A stretch of 64,000 nt of DNA from Campylobacter concisus (GCF_003048675.2 NZ_CP060707.1:1860001-1924000); one strand, 5' to 3'. Shown: positions 17,566 to 28,257, numbered from the stretch's first letter. Notes: generated by a model not told the origin, from the sequence alone. Program-made: numbers and translations.

Positions 17566-18324
17566 TCACGCTTGACTTAAAATTTCAGCTTTGCCATTAA
17601 CTATCGCTATACAATGCTCATAATGGCTAGTTCTCAAACCATCTTTTGAGGTTACTTTCCAGTTATCGCTTCCTAAAACTGGCGTGCCATCTTTTTGGCA
17701 GATCATCGGCTCTATACAAAAAACCATTCCCTCTTTTATCTTTGGTCCAGCTTTTGGGTTGTTTCCTTCAAGATAGTTTGGAATTTCCGGCTCTTCATGT
17801 GGCCTTTTACCTATGCCATGACCGCAATATCCGCGCAAAGGCACATAGCCTCTACCTAGTATAAATTTCTCAAGCTCGTAGCTAATCTCTTTAAAATGCA
17901 TACCAGCTCTTATAAAATCAATCGCAAAATAAAGCGCGTCTTTTGAGCAAGCGATCAAATCCTCGTCATCTTTTGAAATTTTACCAACCCCAAAAGTCCT
18001 AGCCGAATCGCCAAAATAACCATCTAAATTTGAGCCAATATCAACACTAACGATATCGCCCTCTTTTAGTTTGTATTCGTTTGGAATTCCGTGGATCACC
18101 ACTTCATTGACGCTTATGCAAGCTGCATTTGGAAAGCCGTAAAGCCCTTTAAAGGCAGGTTTTGCTCCAGCAGCTCTTATCATATCTTCGCAAATTTTAT
18201 CTATCTCAAGAAGGGAAATTCCGGGTTTTATGATCGTAGAAACGTGATCAAGTGTTCGAGCGACGATCTTATTCGCCGCTCTCATTTTCTCTATCTCAGC
18301 TGGTCTTTTTAGCGTGATAGCCAT
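17566..18324 (-). CDS. map: type I methionine aminopeptidase
   Basis: A 252-residue dinuclear metallopeptidase that removes the initiator Met from new chains. Metal ligands are visible in order: Asp in VSVDIGSNLDG and DSARTFG, His in GYCGHGIGKRPHEEPEIPN, and Glu in VFCIEPM. It begins 1 bp after secY ends and precedes infA, a common operon position. Confidence 0.97.
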   Translation of the reverse strand: MAITLKRPAEIEKMRAANKIVARTLDHVSTIIKPGISLLEIDKICEDMIRAAGAKPAFKGLYGFPNAACISVNEVVIHGIPNEYKLKEGDIVSVDIGSNLDGYFGDSARTFGVGKISKDDEDLIACSKDALYFAIDFIRAGMHFKEISYELEKFILGRGYVPLRGYCGHGIGKRPHEEPEIPNYLEGNNPKAGPKIKEGMVFCIEPMICQKDGTPVLGSDNWKVTSKDGLRTSHYEHCIAIVNGKAEILSQA

Positions 18325-18325
18325 T

Positions 18326-19588
18326 TTATAGACCTACTGCACTTAGAGTTTGGTATTTGTTTGTATAAGACTGAGCTTCTATACGTCTCATCGTATCAAG
18401 TGCTACTGAAACCACGATAAGCACTGATGTACCACCAAAATAAAATGGTACGCCCATAGTCTTGACAAGTACCCAAGGTAGTGTTGAAATAATACCTAAG
18501 TATAAAGCTCCACCTAAAGTTAGTCTGCCAGCTACTTCGTTTAGATAGCTAGCTGTACTTTCGCCTGGTCTAACACCAGGGATAAATCCACCTTGTTTCT
18601 TTAAATTTTCACTTATATCTTTTGTGTTAAAGACGATCGATGCATAGAAAAATGCAAAGAAGATTATAAATAAAAATGTTAAAACGTTAAACATATAGCC
18701 ATTTGGACTTAAAAAGTCGTTGATAGCCTGGATTACTGGATTTGTGCTAGCCTGCAAAATAGTGCTTGGAAACATCAAAATCGCACTAGCAAATATCGGT
18801 GGGATAACGCCACTTAAATTTACTTTGATCGGTATATAGTTCATTATACGTTTGTTTTGATTTTCCATTATCACTTTTCTTGAGTAAGAAATAGGGATAC
18901 GTCTTTCGCCCATCTCGACAAAGATAATAGCGCCAATGGTCGCTAGAATAATCACCAAAATAGCGATGACTGTTAGGAAATTCATCTCAGAAGTATTTAC
19001 CAAATTTACAGTTCCGCCGATAGCACTAGGTATGCCAGAGACGATGCCCGCAAAGATGATAAGACTTATACCATTGCCTATACCGCGCTGTGTGATCTGC
19101 TCGCCTATCCACATAAGTAGCATAGTGCCAGTTAGCATAGATACAGCAGAGATCGCGATAAATAAATTCATATCTATCATGATAGCTTGCTCGCCGCCAC
19201 GACCGCTTAAGCTTTGAAGTCCGATAGAAACGCCGATTGATTGTACAAGAGTGATAACGATAGTTGCATAACGTATGATTTGCATATATTTTTGCATACC
19301 GTCGCGCTCTTTTTTCATCTGACCTAACTTTGGAAATGTCGCTGCTAGAAGCTCCATGATGATCGAAGCTGTGATGTAAGGCATGATGCCTAGAGATATG
19401 ATACTTAAACGCTCAGCGGCTTTACCACTAAACATATTAAATAGACCCAAGGCGTTGCTATTGTTTGAATTGAAAAATTCTTTAATTACGTCGACATTAA
19501 CACCAGGAACTGGCACATAAGCCAGTATCCTGTATGCGAACAAAAATGCCAACGTGATTAAAATCTTGTTGGTCAGTGTTTTATCCAT
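18326..19588 (-). CDS. secY: preprotein translocase subunit SecY
   Basis: A 420-residue inner-membrane channel with ten predicted helices. Signatures include NALGLFNMFSG in the plug region, PYITASIIMELL in TM2, the cytoplasmic loop with ERRIPISYSR, and GFIPGVRPGESTASYLN near residue 350. Its ATG shares one base with the rplO stop, so translation is coupled. Confidence 0.98.
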   Translation of the reverse strand: MDKTLTNKILITLAFLFAYRILAYVPVPGVNVDVIKEFFNSNNSNALGLFNMFSGKAAERLSIISLGIMPYITASIIMELLAATFPKLGQMKKERDGMQKYMQIIRYATIVITLVQSIGVSIGLQSLSGRGGEQAIMIDMNLFIAISAVSMLTGTMLLMWIGEQITQRGIGNGISLIIFAGIVSGIPSAIGGTVNLVNTSEMNFLTVIAILVIILATIGAIIFVEMGERRIPISYSRKVIMENQNKRIMNYIPIKVNLSGVIPPIFASAILMFPSTILQASTNPVIQAINDFLSPNGYMFNVLTFLFIIFFAFFYASIVFNTKDISENLKKQGGFIPGVRPGESTASYLNEVAGRLTLGGALYLGIISTLPWVLVKTMGVPFYFGGTSVLIVVSVALDTMRRIEAQSYTNKYQTLSAVGL

Positions 19589-19989
19589 TATTTTGTTCCG
19601 CTAACGCTAACGTTCTCGTCTTTGATCTTTGAAGCAAGAGCTTTTGCGCTTGCACCGATTAGTTTTATCTTAGTAACGCTCTTTGCGATTTTATGAACGC
19701 TAGCTATTGTTGCTATTGAAATTTCAGCAAGCTCTTTTATAGCTGTGATCTTCTCAACATTGATAACATAAGGTTTTTCAAATTTAGATGCAAAGCCTAC
19801 TTTTGGAAGACGTCTTTGAAGTGGTTGTTGTCCGCCCTCAAAACCTCTTTTTTCATTGTAGCCTTTTCTTGCTCTTTGACCTTTATTACCTTTGCCAGCA
19901 GTTTTACCATTGCCACTGCCTTGACCACGACCTATTCTTTTAGTTGCATGAGTTGAACCTGCAGCAGGTGTTAATTTTTCTAATGCCAT
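19588..19989 (-). CDS. rplO: 50S ribosomal protein L15
   Basis: A 133-residue protein with the Gly-rich N-terminus [21 protein letters not shown] and the motif [17 protein letters not shown]. It follows rpsE by 15 bp; rpmD (L30), which sits here in E. coli, is absent. Confidence 0.98.
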   Translation of the reverse strand: MALEKLTPAAGSTHATKRIGRGQGSGNGKTAGKGNKGQRARKGYNEKRGFEGGQQPLQRRLPKVGFASKFEKPYVINVEKITAIKELAEISIATIASVHKIAKSVTKIKLIGASAKALASKIKDENVSVSGTK

Positions 19990-20004
19990 CTTAACTCCTT
20001 TCTC

Positions 20005-20448
20005 TTAGCTTTTTAGCAAACTAAGTGCTTTTATAGTAGCACGAACTACGTTTGCTGAGTTGTTTGAGCCAAGTGATTTAGTAAGGATATCCTTAATACC
20101 TGCAAGCTCGATAATAGGACGTGCACTACCACCAGCGATAACACCAGTACCCTCGCTAGCTGGGCGAAGTAACATTCTACTTGCGTTATATTTTACCTCT
20201 ACATCGTGAGGGATAGTTGTGCCTTTGATCTTAACATGGATAATATTTTTAAATGCGTCGTCAATTGCTTTTCTCATCGCATCTGGCACCTCTTTAGCTT
20301 TGCCATATCCAAAGCCAACTAGGCCATTTCTATTACCAACAACAACTAAAGCTGTAAATCTAAATCTACGACCACCTTTAACAACCTTTGTAACCCGACC
20401 GATATCGACGATTACTTCTTCAAATTCTTCTCTATTATATTTTTCCAT
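20005..20448 (-). CDS. rpsE: 30S ribosomal protein S5
   Basis: A 147-residue decoding-fidelity protein. The double-stranded RNA-binding-like region [20 protein letters not shown] and the second domain with [14 protein letters not shown] are characteristic. It is slightly shorter than in E. coli at the N-terminus. Confidence 0.98.
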   Translation of the reverse strand: MEKYNREEFEEVIVDIGRVTKVVKGGRRFRFTALVVVGNRNGLVGFGYGKAKEVPDAMRKAIDDAFKNIIHVKIKGTTIPHDVEVKYNASRMLLRPASEGTGVIAGGSARPIIELAGIKDILTKSLGSNNSANVVRATIKALSLLKS

Positions 20449-20463
20449 CGATTTTCCTTTGGG

Positions 20464-20820
20464 TTATAGCTTGATGCCATTTTCTCTTAAAGCTTCAGCA
20501 AATGCTGCGATAACGCCATGGTATAAATAACCATTTCTATCAAAAATTGCAACATCTATCTTCTTGACTTTTAAAGCCTTAGCAAATTCTTTAGCTAAAG
20601 TGACCGCACCTTCTTTGTTTGCTTTTATGCCTATTTTTCTACCATCAACTGCAGCTAGTGTAGTAGCTGTAACATCATCAATCGCTTGAACATAAAGAGT
20701 TCTGTTTGATTTGAAAATAGAAACTCTTGGGCAAGTTGCAACACCAGAAATTTTACCTCTGATTCTTCTTTTTCTCTTAATTCTAAGAGCGATTTTTCTT
20801 TTTAGTACTTTTGCTGTCAT
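20464..20820 (-). CDS. rplR: 50S ribosomal protein L18
   Basis: A 118-residue 5S rRNA-binding protein. The basic start [32 protein letters not shown] and the C-terminal [21 protein letters not shown] are family signatures. Confidence 0.98.
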   Translation of the reverse strand: MTAKVLKRKIALRIKRKRRIRGKISGVATCPRVSIFKSNRTLYVQAIDDVTATTLAAVDGRKIGIKANKEGAVTLAKEFAKALKVKKIDVAIFDRNGYLYHGVIAAFAEALRENGIKL

Positions 20821-20830
20821 TTACCGCCCC

Positions 20831-21367
20831 TTACTTCTTAGATGTCTTGCCCGCTTTGCGGATGATACGTTCTTCTAGATATTTAACGCCTTTGCCTTTA
20901 TATGGCTCAGGTGGTCTAAATCCTCTAACTTGAGCAGCCACTTGACCTACTACTTGTTTGTCGTCACCTTTGATAGTAATAACGTTTTTATCAACGCTAG
21001 CTTCAACACCTGCTGGTAGCTCATAGTTAATAAGGTGTGAAAAACCAAGAGAAAGCTCTAAAATTTTGCCTTTTGCAGCTGCTTTGTAACCAACGCCGTT
21101 GATCTCAAGCTGGCGGGTAAAGCCATGAGTGATACCAGTTACGATGTTGTTAGCAAGTGCTCTATATGTTCCCCAGTAAGCTCTGCTTTGGCGATCTTCG
21201 CCCTTTGGAGCAAAAACTATATGACCATTTTCTATCTTGACATCAACGTGACCTTTTGTGTCAAGCTCTTTTAAGTGATTGCCCTTTTTAAATTTTAGGA
21301 CATTATTTTCAACGCTAACGTCTACACCACTTGGGATAGCGATAGGCTGTTTTCCAATACGTGACAT
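20831..21367 (-). CDS. rplF: 50S ribosomal protein L6
   Basis: A 178-residue protein with two repeated L6 domains; begins [15 protein letters not shown] and carries [16 protein letters not shown] near the C-terminus. An unusually long 178-bp spacer with a strong hairpin separates it from rpsH upstream. Confidence 0.98.
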   Translation of the reverse strand: MSRIGKQPIAIPSGVDVSVENNVLKFKKGNHLKELDTKGHVDVKIENGHIVFAPKGEDRQSRAYWGTYRALANNIVTGITHGFTRQLEINGVGYKAAAKGKILELSLGFSHLINYELPAGVEASVDKNVITIKGDDKQVVGQVAAQVRGFRPPEPYKGKGVKYLEERIIRKAGKTSKK

Positions 21368-21462
21368 TTTTTTCCTTTACTTGTCTAGGGTGTTCCTACA
21401 TTTACGAATAAACACCACAATGCCGTAAATTTGATCGTCAAATTTGACGAAACCTGACTAAA

Positions 21463-21500
21463 TTTAGCTTTGGCGAAATATAAAATTTCACCTAGCTAAA
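21463..21500 (-). other. long hairpin in the rpsH-rplF spacer
   Basis: TTTAGCT pairs with AGCTAAA, and inside them GGTGAAAT pairs with ATTTCGCC (one G-U pair), about 15 bp with one small bulge. Palindromic CGTCAAATTTGACG and a GGTGTT/AACACC pair lie nearer rplF. In other genomes these two genes are nearly adjacent. It may be a processing, attenuation or protein-binding site. Confidence 0.5.
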
Positions 21501-21545
21501 GTTAAATTTCTAAATTTAAAACAACGCCAAAACGCTGTTTTACTA

Positions 21546-21941
21546 TTACCAAACGGTACAAAGAACCTCGCCACCAACGCCAGCTTTACTTGCTTCAATA
21601 CCGCTCATAACGCCTTTGCTTGTGCTAACGATAACTGTTCCATAACCATTTTTAAAACGCTTAATGTCGTCTTTGCCTTGATAAACACGGCGACCAGGTT
21701 TTGAAACCCTTTTAAGCTCGTTTATAACGCTTCTGCCGTACTCATCATACTTTAAAACTACGTTTATAAATTTCTTGTTACCTTCTTCGATAACGTTGTA
21801 GCTCTCGATATAGCCTTTTGCTGCAAGGATAGAAAGAGTAGCCTCAACAACCTTAGAATGAAGCAATTTTGCAGTCTCAAGTCTTCTCATACTTGCATTT
21901 CTAATGCGTGTTAATCCATCTGATATTAAATCGTTCAACAT
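21546..21941 (-). CDS. rpsH: 30S ribosomal protein S8
   Basis: A 131-residue 16S rRNA-binding protein; [16 protein letters not shown] at the start and the C-terminal [12 protein letters not shown] and GEVLCTVW are characteristic. In E. coli S8 represses the spc operon. Confidence 0.98.
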   Translation of the reverse strand: MLNDLISDGLTRIRNASMRRLETAKLLHSKVVEATLSILAAKGYIESYNVIEEGNKKFINVVLKYDEYGRSVINELKRVSKPGRRVYQGKDDIKRFKNGYGTVIVSTSKGVMSGIEASKAGVGGEVLCTVW

Positions 21942-21950
21942 TTCTCTTCC

Positions 21951-22136
21951 TTACCAACTTGCTTTTTTAAGACCAGGTATTAGGCCTTCGTTAGCCATTT
22001 TTCTTAGGCAAACACGGCAAATTCCAAAATCTTTATAAACAGAGTGCGGACGACCGCAAATTTGGCATCTAGTATAGCCACGAACCGCAAATTTTGGCTT
22101 GCGTGCAGCTTTTGCTATCATTGATTTCTTTGCCAT
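21951..22136 (-). CDS. rpsN: 30S ribosomal protein S14, zinc-binding type
   Basis: A 61-residue short S14 with CQIC and CRVC motifs (near residues 24-27 and 40-43) that bind zinc. This C+ form contrasts with the longer zinc-free S14 of E. coli. The gene begins 1 bp after rplE. Confidence 0.98.
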   Translation of the reverse strand: MAKKSMIAKAARKPKFAVRGYTRCQICGRPHSVYKDFGICRVCLRKMANEGLIPGLKKASW

Positions 22137-22137
22137 T

Positions 22138-22683
22138 TTACTTTCCTTTTACAAACGGCACACCAAATAGCTCTAGCAATTTGAATGCCTCTTTATCATT
22201 TTTAGCCGTAGTAGCAATCGTAATATTCATACCATGAGTTCGTAAAATTTTATCATACTCAACCTCTGGAAACATTAGCTGCTCGCTAAGACCAAAGTTA
22301 TAGTTTCCACGTCCGTCAAAGCCATTTTTTGGAAGACCACGGAAGTCTTTAACTCTTGGAAGAGCAACGCTTATTAGCTTATCTAAGAAAGCATACATTT
22401 GCTCTTTTCTCAAAGTTACTTTGATACCAACAGGGAAGCCTTCGCGAACTTTAAAGCCAGCAACTGATTTTTTAGCATCAGTGATAACCGCTTTTTGTCC
22501 AGCGATAAGTGAAATGGTATCAGCCATATTTTGAAGCACTTTCTGATCTTTCGCAGAGTCTCCAGCACCTACACTGATCACGATTTTCTCGAGCGCAGGG
22601 ATAAGCATTGGATTTTTGATGTCAAATTCTTTTACGAGAGCTGGTTTGATAGTTTCGTTAAATTTATCTTTTAATCTACTCAT
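22138..22683 (-). CDS. rplE: 50S ribosomal protein L5
   Basis: A 181-residue 5S rRNA-binding protein; [32 protein letters not shown] and [13 protein letters not shown] are family signatures. Confidence 0.98.
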   Translation of the reverse strand: MSRLKDKFNETIKPALVKEFDIKNPMLIPALEKIVISVGAGDSAKDQKVLQNMADTISLIAGQKAVITDAKKSVAGFKVREGFPVGIKVTLRKEQMYAFLDKLISVALPRVKDFRGLPKNGFDGRGNYNFGLSEQLMFPEVEYDKILRTHGMNITIATTAKNDKEAFKLLELFGVPFVKGK

Positions 22684-22688
22684 ATCTC

Positions 22689-22925
22689 TTATCCTTCAAC
22701 TTTCGCGACGTTTGATATATCAATTGGCATCTCTTTATTTACGTGACCACCATTTGGAGTTTTTTCGCTTGGTTTGATAGCTTTTTTAGCTATTTTGCAT
22801 CCCTCAACTATAACCTGACCTTTTTTTGCAAGAACTGCTAAAATTTTACCAGTTTTGCCTTTATCGTCACCAGCGATGATCTTTACAGTATCGCCTTTTT
22901 TGACTTTAAATTTTACATTAGCCAT
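22689..22925 (-). CDS. rplX: 50S ribosomal protein L24
   Basis: A 78-residue assembly-initiator protein with a KOW motif, [21 protein letters not shown]. It is shorter than the E. coli protein (about 104), which is usual in this group. Its start touches the rplN stop. Confidence 0.98.
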   Translation of the reverse strand: MANVKFKVKKGDTVKIIAGDDKGKTGKILAVLAKKGQVIVEGCKIAKKAIKPSEKTPNGGHVNKEMPIDISNVAKVEG

Positions 22926-23293
22926 TATAAAACCTCCGGAGCTAGCGAAACAATCTTCATAAAGTTAGCATATCTAACTTCACGTCCAACTGGTCCAAAA
23001 ATACGAGTGCCGACTGGCTCTTTTTTGCTATCAAGTATAACAGCTGCATTCTCGTCGAAGCGGATTAGCGAACCATTATCTCTTTGAACCTCTCTTTTAG
23101 TTCTTACAACAACAGCTTTTACAACCTGTCCTTTTTTGATCTTACCATTTGGAAGAGCTTTTTTAACAGAGCAAACTATGATATCGCCAAGTGTAGCGTA
23201 TCTTCTTTTGCTGCCGCCAAGAACTTTTATACACATTAACTCTTTTGCGCCACTGTTATCAGCAACTGCAAGTCTTGTAAAACTTTGAATCAT
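22925..23293 (-). CDS. rplN: 50S ribosomal protein L14
   Basis: A 122-residue protein; [34 protein letters not shown] and [11 protein letters not shown] are diagnostic. It abuts rpsQ and rplX by single-base overlaps. Confidence 0.98.
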   Translation of the reverse strand: MIQSFTRLAVADNSGAKELMCIKVLGGSKRRYATLGDIIVCSVKKALPNGKIKKGQVVKAVVVRTKREVQRDNGSLIRFDENAAVILDSKKEPVGTRIFGPVGREVRYANFMKIVSLAPEVL

Positions 23294-23544
23294 TACTCAA
23301 CTCCCTTTGCCAATACAGCTTTTAAGCGAAAATTCTTGCGAGCTGAAAGTGGTCTGCACTCAACTGCAACAACTGTATCGCCTGCTCTTGTCTCATTTTT
23401 CTCATCATGAACTAAATACTTCTTAAAGCGTTTTACAAATTTATGGTATCTTGGGTGCATAACGCGTCTTTCTACCAAAATAGTAGCTGTTTTATCTCCA
23501 GCTTTTTGTAAAACAACACCTTGAATTTCTCTTTTTAATGCCAT
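23293..23544 (-). CDS. rpsQ: 30S ribosomal protein S17
   Basis: An 83-residue OB-fold protein, with [20 protein letters not shown] and [13 protein letters not shown] chose the ATG at 23544 (MALKREIQG), with AAGGGG upstream, over an in-frame codon 24 bp earlier that lies inside rpmC. Confidence 0.97.
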   Translation of the reverse strand: MALKREIQGVVLQKAGDKTATILVERRVMHPRYHKFVKRFKKYLVHDEKNETRAGDTVVAVECRPLSARKNFRLKAVLAKGVE

Positions 23545-23545
23545 T

Positions 23546-23740
23546 TTACGCCCCTTGTCTTGTTGCACTAATTGCAGTGTTGATCTGAGCTATCTCTTTG
23601 CGAACAGCACTAATCTCATTAGGGTTGCTTAACTGCATAGTTTTTAGCTTTTGTCTCAATGTAAATAAAAGCACCTTTTTCTCTTTTAGCAACGCGTTTA
23701 ATTCTGCAACGCTCTTATCTTTTAACTCAGTATATTTCAT
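23546..23740 (-). CDS. rpmC: 50S ribosomal protein L29
   Basis: A 64-residue two-helix protein ([18 protein letters not shown] at the start) near the exit tunnel. The ATG at 23740, inside the rplP 3' end, is preferred over a GTG two codons upstream. Overlap with rplP is 14 bp. Confidence 0.96.
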
Positions 23741-24152
23741 TTTCACTCTCTCGCGTTACAAATTTTGATTTGAAAGGAAGTTTGTGTAGAGCCAAAGTTA
23801 AAGCTTCACGAGCCAACTCTTCGTCAACACCAGCCATTTCAAATATTATACGACCAGGTTTAATGTTCATAACCCACTCTTCAACTCCAGCCTTACCTTT
23901 ACCCATACGAGTTTGTAGAGGTTTTTTAGTAAGTGGCTTGTCAGGGAAAACCCTAATCCAAATTTTAGCCTGTCTCTTTACGTGACGAGTTAGAGCTTGA
24001 CGAGCAGCTTCTATTTGGCGTGAATTTACCCTACCAGCTTCAACAGCTTTAAGTGCAAATTCGCCAGTTGCTAAAGATGCTCCACGAGTCGCATAACCAC
24101 GGTTGCGACCTTTCATTTGCTTACGAAATTTCGTTCTTTTAGGCATCAACAT
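23727..24152 (-). CDS. rplP: 50S ribosomal protein L16
   Basis: A 141-residue protein at the A-site side of the 50[20 protein letters not shown] and [14 protein letters not shown] are typical. The first of two in-frame ATGs (24152) matches the family start. Confidence 0.98.
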
Positions 24153-24154
24153 AA

Positions 24155-24853
24155 TTATTTACCTCTTCTTGCTCTACGTGTTTTCTTAGGTGCCTCTTCT
24201 TCAGTTTTCTCAGGTTGAACACCTTTTTGAAGAACCTCACCTTTAAAAATCCATACTTTAATACCTATGTTTCCATAAGTTGTATGAGCCTCAGCTACAC
24301 CGTAATCTATCTTTGCTCTAAGAGTATGAAGCGGAACGCGACCTTCTAGATACCACTCGGTTCTTGCCATCTCAGCGCCACCTAAACGACCAGCAACTGA
24401 AATTTTGATACCTTTAGCGCCTGATTTTTGAGCACCTTGGATAACTTTTTTCATAGCACGTCTAAATGCGACACGCTTTTCAAGTTGCATAGCTACGTTT
24501 TCAGCAGCAAGTTGAGCTGAAGCTTGAGCTTTTCTTTCTTCTTTGATATTTACATTTACTTCTTTGCCGATAAGTTTGCTAACTTCGTTCTTTAGGTTTT
24601 CAACATCTTGACCTTTTTTGCCAATGATGATACCAGGACGAGCTGCAACTACGGTTACACGAAGTTTTTTAGCCGTTCTTTCTATTAGAATTTGGCTAAT
24701 TCCTGCATAGTAAAGTTTTTTCTTTAAAAATGCACGAATTTTGTAATCTTCGCCGATATTTTCAGGAAGACTTTGTTTGGTTGGAAACCATCTAGATTCC
24801 CAGTTGCGGTTAATTCCTAGTCTAAGACCTATTGGATTTACTTTTTGTCCCAT
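24155..24853 (-). CDS. rpsC: 30S ribosomal protein S3
   Basis: A 232-residue protein; [18 protein letters not shown] at the start, the KH motif [17 protein letters not shown] near residues 67-83, and a basic Lys/Arg tail. It borders rplV by 1 bp. Confidence 0.98.
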   Translation of the reverse strand: MGQKVNPIGLRLGINRNWESRWFPTKQSLPENIGEDYKIRAFLKKKLYYAGISQILIERTAKKLRVTVVAARPGIIIGKKGQDVENLKNEVSKLIGKEVNVNIKEERKAQASAQLAAENVAMQLEKRVAFRRAMKKVIQGAQKSGAKGIKISVAGRLGGAEMARTEWYLEGRVPLHTLRAKIDYGVAEAHTTYGNIGIKVWIFKGEVLQKGVQPEKTEEEAPKKTRRARRGK

Positions 24854-24854
24854 A

Positions 24855-25187
24855 TTATGCTTCCTTCTTTTCAGGTTTAGATACTTCTACCATTACATGA
24901 GAAGTAGGTTTGCGAATTTTGCTCGCTGTTCCTCTTGCTCTTGGTCTAAATCTCTTTAATACAGGACCAGCATCAACGCGGCAACTAGTTACTACAACCT
25001 CTTCTGGCTCAAATCCGCCATTTGCTACTGCTGAGCTAATAGCGTTTGCTATAAATTTAGCACCACGATTTGGCATAAACTGCAAGCTTGCAAGTGCTAG
25101 CTCGGCATTCATACCTTGAACTTCTCTTGCTATAAGTCTTGCTTTTGTAGGAGAAAGTCTTACGAATTTTATAATTGCTTTACTCAT
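24855..25187 (-). CDS. rplV: 50S ribosomal protein L22
   Basis: A 110-residue exit-tunnel protein; [18 protein letters not shown] and [19 protein letters not shown], the latter forming the loop that lines the tunnel. Confidence 0.98.
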   Translation of the reverse strand: MSKAIIKFVRLSPTKARLIAREVQGMNAELALASLQFMPNRGAKFIANAISSAVANGGFEPEEVVVTSCRVDAGPVLKRFRPRARGTASKIRKPTSHVMVEVSKPEKKEA

Positions 25188-25198
25188 ATCATCTCCCC

Positions 25199-25480
25199 TT
25201 ACTTGCCGATTTTCTTTTGCACTGAGCCTTTGTGACCCTTAAATGTGCGTGTTGGAGCAAATTCGCCAAGTTTATAGCCTATATGATTTTCTGTAACATA
25301 TACAGGAATAAAGCTCTTGCCATTATGAACGTTAAATGTTAGTCCAATCATTTCAGGTACAATCGTGCTACGTCTTGACCAAGTCTTGATTGGTTTGTTA
25401 TCGTTTGCATTTTTTGCGGCAATAACTTTTTTCATTACATGATCATCTACGAAAGGACCTTTTTTGAGTGATCTTGCCAT
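25199..25480 (-). CDS. rpsS: 30S ribosomal protein S19
   Basis: A 93-residue protein; [18 protein letters not shown] and GHKLGEF-like [16 protein letters not shown] are diagnostic. Confidence 0.98.
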   Translation of the reverse strand: MARSLKKGPFVDDHVMKKVIAAKNANDNKPIKTWSRRSTIVPEMIGLTFNVHNGKSFIPVYVTENHIGYKLGEFAPTRTFKGHKGSVQKKIGK

Positions 25481-25482
25481 CT

Positions 25483-26316
25483 CTATTTTCCTTTCCTTCT
25501 TGAAATTATAAGCTTATCGCTAGCTTTTTTACGGCGAGTCTTAGCACCTTTAGTTGGTTTACCCCATGGAGTAACTGGGTGACGGCCTGAATTTTTCTTA
25601 CCTTCACCACCACCGTGTGGGTGATCAACTGGGTTCATAGCAGAACCACGTGTTTGTGGGCGGATACCGCGGTGGCGATTACGTCCAGCTTTACCGATAG
25701 TGATGTTAGCCCAGTCTTCGTTGCCTACTACACCGATACTTGCCATACACTCAGCTAGTACTTGTCTCATCTCACCACTTGGCATTCTTAAGATAACGTA
25801 CTTCTCTTCTTTACCCATTAGCTGAGCATAACCGCCAGCTGAACGAGCTATCTGAGCGCCTTTGCCAGGTTTTAGCTCTACGTTATGAACGATAGTACCA
25901 ACTGGGATAAATCTTAACTTCATAGCGTTGCCTGGTTTAATATCTAGTGAGCCCTCATCAATAGATGCGATAACGTCACCAACATTTAGGCCATTTGGTC
26001 TAATGATATAGCGCTTTTCACCATCTTTATAAGCTATAAGAGCGATACGGCAGTTTCTGTTTGGATCGTACTCGATCGCTTCAACTTTACCTTCTATACC
26101 AAATTTGCGACGTTTAAAGTCTATGATACGATAAAGTTTTTTTGCACCTGCTTCTTTGTGTCTTGAAGTTATACGACCATTGTTATTTCTACCGCCAGAC
26201 GCAGGTAGTTTAACAAGCAAGCTTCTAACGCTTGGTTTAGCTGTTATATCTTCAGAGCTTAGTCCAGTCATATATCTACGACTAGGTGTATATGGTTTAT
26301 ATGATTTTATAGCCAT
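25483..26316 (-). CDS. rplB: 50S ribosomal protein L2
   Basis: A 277-residue protein near the peptidyl-transferase centre. [19 protein letters not shown] and the C-terminal region [14 protein letters not shown], with its conserved His, are present. Confidence 0.98.
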   Translation of the reverse strand: MAIKSYKPYTPSRRYMTGLSSEDITAKPSVRSLLVKLPASGGRNNNGRITSRHKEAGAKKLYRIIDFKRRKFGIEGKVEAIEYDPNRNCRIALIAYKDGEKRYIIRPNGLNVGDVIASIDEGSLDIKPGNAMKLRFIPVGTIVHNVELKPGKGAQIARSAGGYAQLMGKEEKYVILRMPSGEMRQVLAECMASIGVVGNEDWANITIGKAGRNRHRGIRPQTRGSAMNPVDHPHGGGEGKKNSGRHPVTPWGKPTKGAKTRRKKASDKLIISRRKGK

Positions 26317-26317
26317 C

Positions 26318-26599
26318 TTACGCCTCCGTATTTTCTAGGCTTACGCCTTCAGGTAACTTAACGTAGAATTTCTTTATCTCGTCACGTTGGCCTGCTCTTC
26401 CTCTAAAACGCTTAACCTTGCCGCTAATTCTAAGTGAATTTACGCGAACAGGCGTTACTCCAAAATACTCTTGCAAAACCGCTTTTAAGCTGTTTTTTGT
26501 AACTCTTGGTGAAGTTTGGATAACAACAACGCCTTGTTCTTGAAGGCCTAGAGTTTTTTCTGTATAAATAATTGTTTTGATATCAGTTATATCCGCCAT
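26318..26599 (-). CDS. rplW: 50S ribosomal protein L23
   Basis: A 93-residue protein at the tunnel exit, docking site for signal-recognition particle and trigger factor. [18 protein letters not shown] and [16 protein letters not shown] fit the family. Confidence 0.97.
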
Positions 26600-26600
26600 T

Positions 26601-27215
26601 TTAGCCCTCTTTTGTTATAGTTTTTAGTGCAGCTTTTTCAATAATAACCGAACTAAATGTAGAGACAAGATAAGCATTTACCTCATTTGCATCTACTACA
26701 TAGCAGTTTGCTAAATTTCTAAAAGCAAGTAGTGTTTTATCGTCTAGTAAATCTTTAACGATAAGCGCATCTTTTACTTTTAAATTTTTGATGATATTAG
26801 CTGCATCTTTTGTCTTTCCAGACTCGATTGAGATGCTATCTACTGCGAAAATTTTACCATCTTGTGCTTTTGCTGCCAAAGCGTACTCAAGAGCTAGTCT
26901 TTTTTGTTTTTTATTGACTTTTTGAAAATAGTTTTTCTCGTTTGTTGGACCAAATGCAACTGCACCGCCTACCCAAACGTTAGTTCTAGTTGAACCCGCT
27001 CTTGCACCACCACGTCCTTTTTGTCTCCATGGTTTTTTACCACCACCGCTTACAAAAGCACGGCTTTTAGTATGAGCCGAATTTGCTCTTATACCAGCAA
27101 GGTAAGATTTTACATAAAGATATAGGTTGTGCGGATTTACTTCAGCGTAGCTTGCAGGAAGCTCTAACTCGCCTGAATTTTCAAATTTATCGTTTAATAC
27201 GTGAATTTTACTCAT
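26601..27215 (-). CDS. rplD: 50S ribosomal protein L4
   Basis: A 204-residue protein with the exit-tunnel loop [20 protein letters not shown] near residues 58-77. In E. coli L4 represses the S10 operon through the leader RNA. Its ATG overlaps the rplC stop as ATGA. Confidence 0.98.
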
Positions 27216-27790
27216 TTTACAATCCTTATTTTACCCATTGCACCATTGTGACCAGGAACGCAACCTTTTACAACTACGATGCCATTTTGAGCGTCAAAGC
27301 TTATTAGCTCGTTTTTAACAGTAACTTTCTCATTACCCATGTGTCCTGCCATTTTCATACCTGGTTGAACACGACCTGGCCATTCGCAGTTACCAATTGA
27401 ACCGTGGCGTCTGTGGAAACGTGAGCCGTGGCTTTTTGGACCACCACCGAAACCATGTCTTTTTACCACACCTTGGTAGCCTCTACCTTTTGAGTTAAAG
27501 CTAACTTTTAAAATTTTAGCCTCATTTAATGGTGTAAAGTCTAGGTTTCCAACTTCGCTATTAGCTACTTCAAGCGTAGCAAATTTGTTAAATTCTGCAG
27601 TCAGATTGTATTTCTTTTGCTGACCAGCGATAGCTTTGTTGTTTGCTTTAGTGTGGGCATACGCTACGATAGCACGTTTGTTTTCGTCGATCTCACATAC
27701 TTTAGCCTCAACTAGCTTAAGTAGTGTAACTGGCGTACTCTTCGTGGCAATCGTTCTACTCATGCCTATTTTTTCTACAATATATTCCAT
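27212..27790 (-). CDS. rplC: 50S ribosomal protein L3
   Basis: A 192-residue protein. [13 protein letters not shown] at the start, [20 protein letters not shown] and [15 protein letters not shown] are diagnostic. AAAAGGA precedes the ATG. Confidence 0.98.
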   Translation of the reverse strand: MEYIVEKIGMSRTIATKSTPVTLLKLVEAKVCEIDENKRAIVAYAHTKANNKAIAGQQKKYNLTAEFNKFATLEVANSEVGNLDFTPLNEAKILKVSFNSKGRGYQGVVKRHGFGGGPKSHGSRFHRRHGSIGNCEWPGRVQPGMKMAGHMGNEKVTVKNELISFDAQNGIVVVKGCVPGHNGAMGKIRIVK

Positions 27791-27810
27791 ACTCTTATCC
27801 TTTTGTCCGC

Positions 27811-28119
27811 TTATTTCATCGCACGAACTTCGACATTAACTTCTGGAGCTAGGTCGAGTTTTGTTAGGCTATCTACAGTTTCTGGAGTAGCAGCTACGAT
27901 GTCAAGCATACGAGCGTGTATTCTCATCTCAAACTGCTCACGTGAGTCTTTGTTGATGTGTGGAGATTTTAAGACTGTATAGCGTTTGATCTTTGTAGGC
28001 ATTGGTACCGGGCCACGAACGTCGGCACCTGTTCGTTTGACAGCTTCTACGATTGCTGCAACAGTGCGGTCTAGAACTCTATGGTCGTAAGCTTTTAGCT
28101 TTAACCTGATTCTTTCCAT
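27811..28119 (-). CDS. rpsJ: 30S ribosomal protein S10
   Basis: A 102-residue protein, first gene of the block. The start at 28119 ([14 protein letters not shown]) follows AAAGGA; an in-frame codon 30 bp upstream lacks a site and gives an atypical extension. [16 protein letters not shown] is diagnostic. A structured leader and a TATAAT box lie upstream. Confidence 0.98.
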   Translation of the reverse strand: MERIRLKLKAYDHRVLDRTVAAIVEAVKRTGADVRGPVPMPTKIKRYTVLKSPHINKDSREQFEMRIHARMLDIVAATPETVDSLTKLDLAPEVNVEVRAMK

Positions 28120-28245
28120 GTGTTTTCCTTTAAAAAGAACTTGTCGCAAACTCGCGACCTCTTTACATCAAAATAACCCGCATAGGATCAAGCGATCGTA
28201 CGAGCAAGACATAGGTCTTTCGTAAAGAGACTGCGATTTTACAAA
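28120..28245 (-). promoter_or_regulatory. structured leader of the S10-spc-alpha operon
   Basis: About 125 bases between the -10 box and rpsJ. Self-complementary parts on the minus strand include CTCTTTAC far upstream with GTAAAGAG, AAGAC with GTCTT, and GTCGC with GCGAC just before the ribosome binding site. This could be an autoregulatory leader like the L4-responsive one of E. coli, but the sequence is not homologous by eye. Confidence 0.4.
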
Positions 28246-28251
28246 AAAGCT

Positions 28252-28257
28252 ATTATA
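28252..28257 (-). promoter_or_regulatory. -10 box of the ribosomal protein operon
   Basis: TATAAT on the minus strand, within ACAACTATAATAGC. It is the only good box upstream of rpsJ. The next 130 bp toward 28388 are AT-rich with no gene. Confidence 0.55.
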
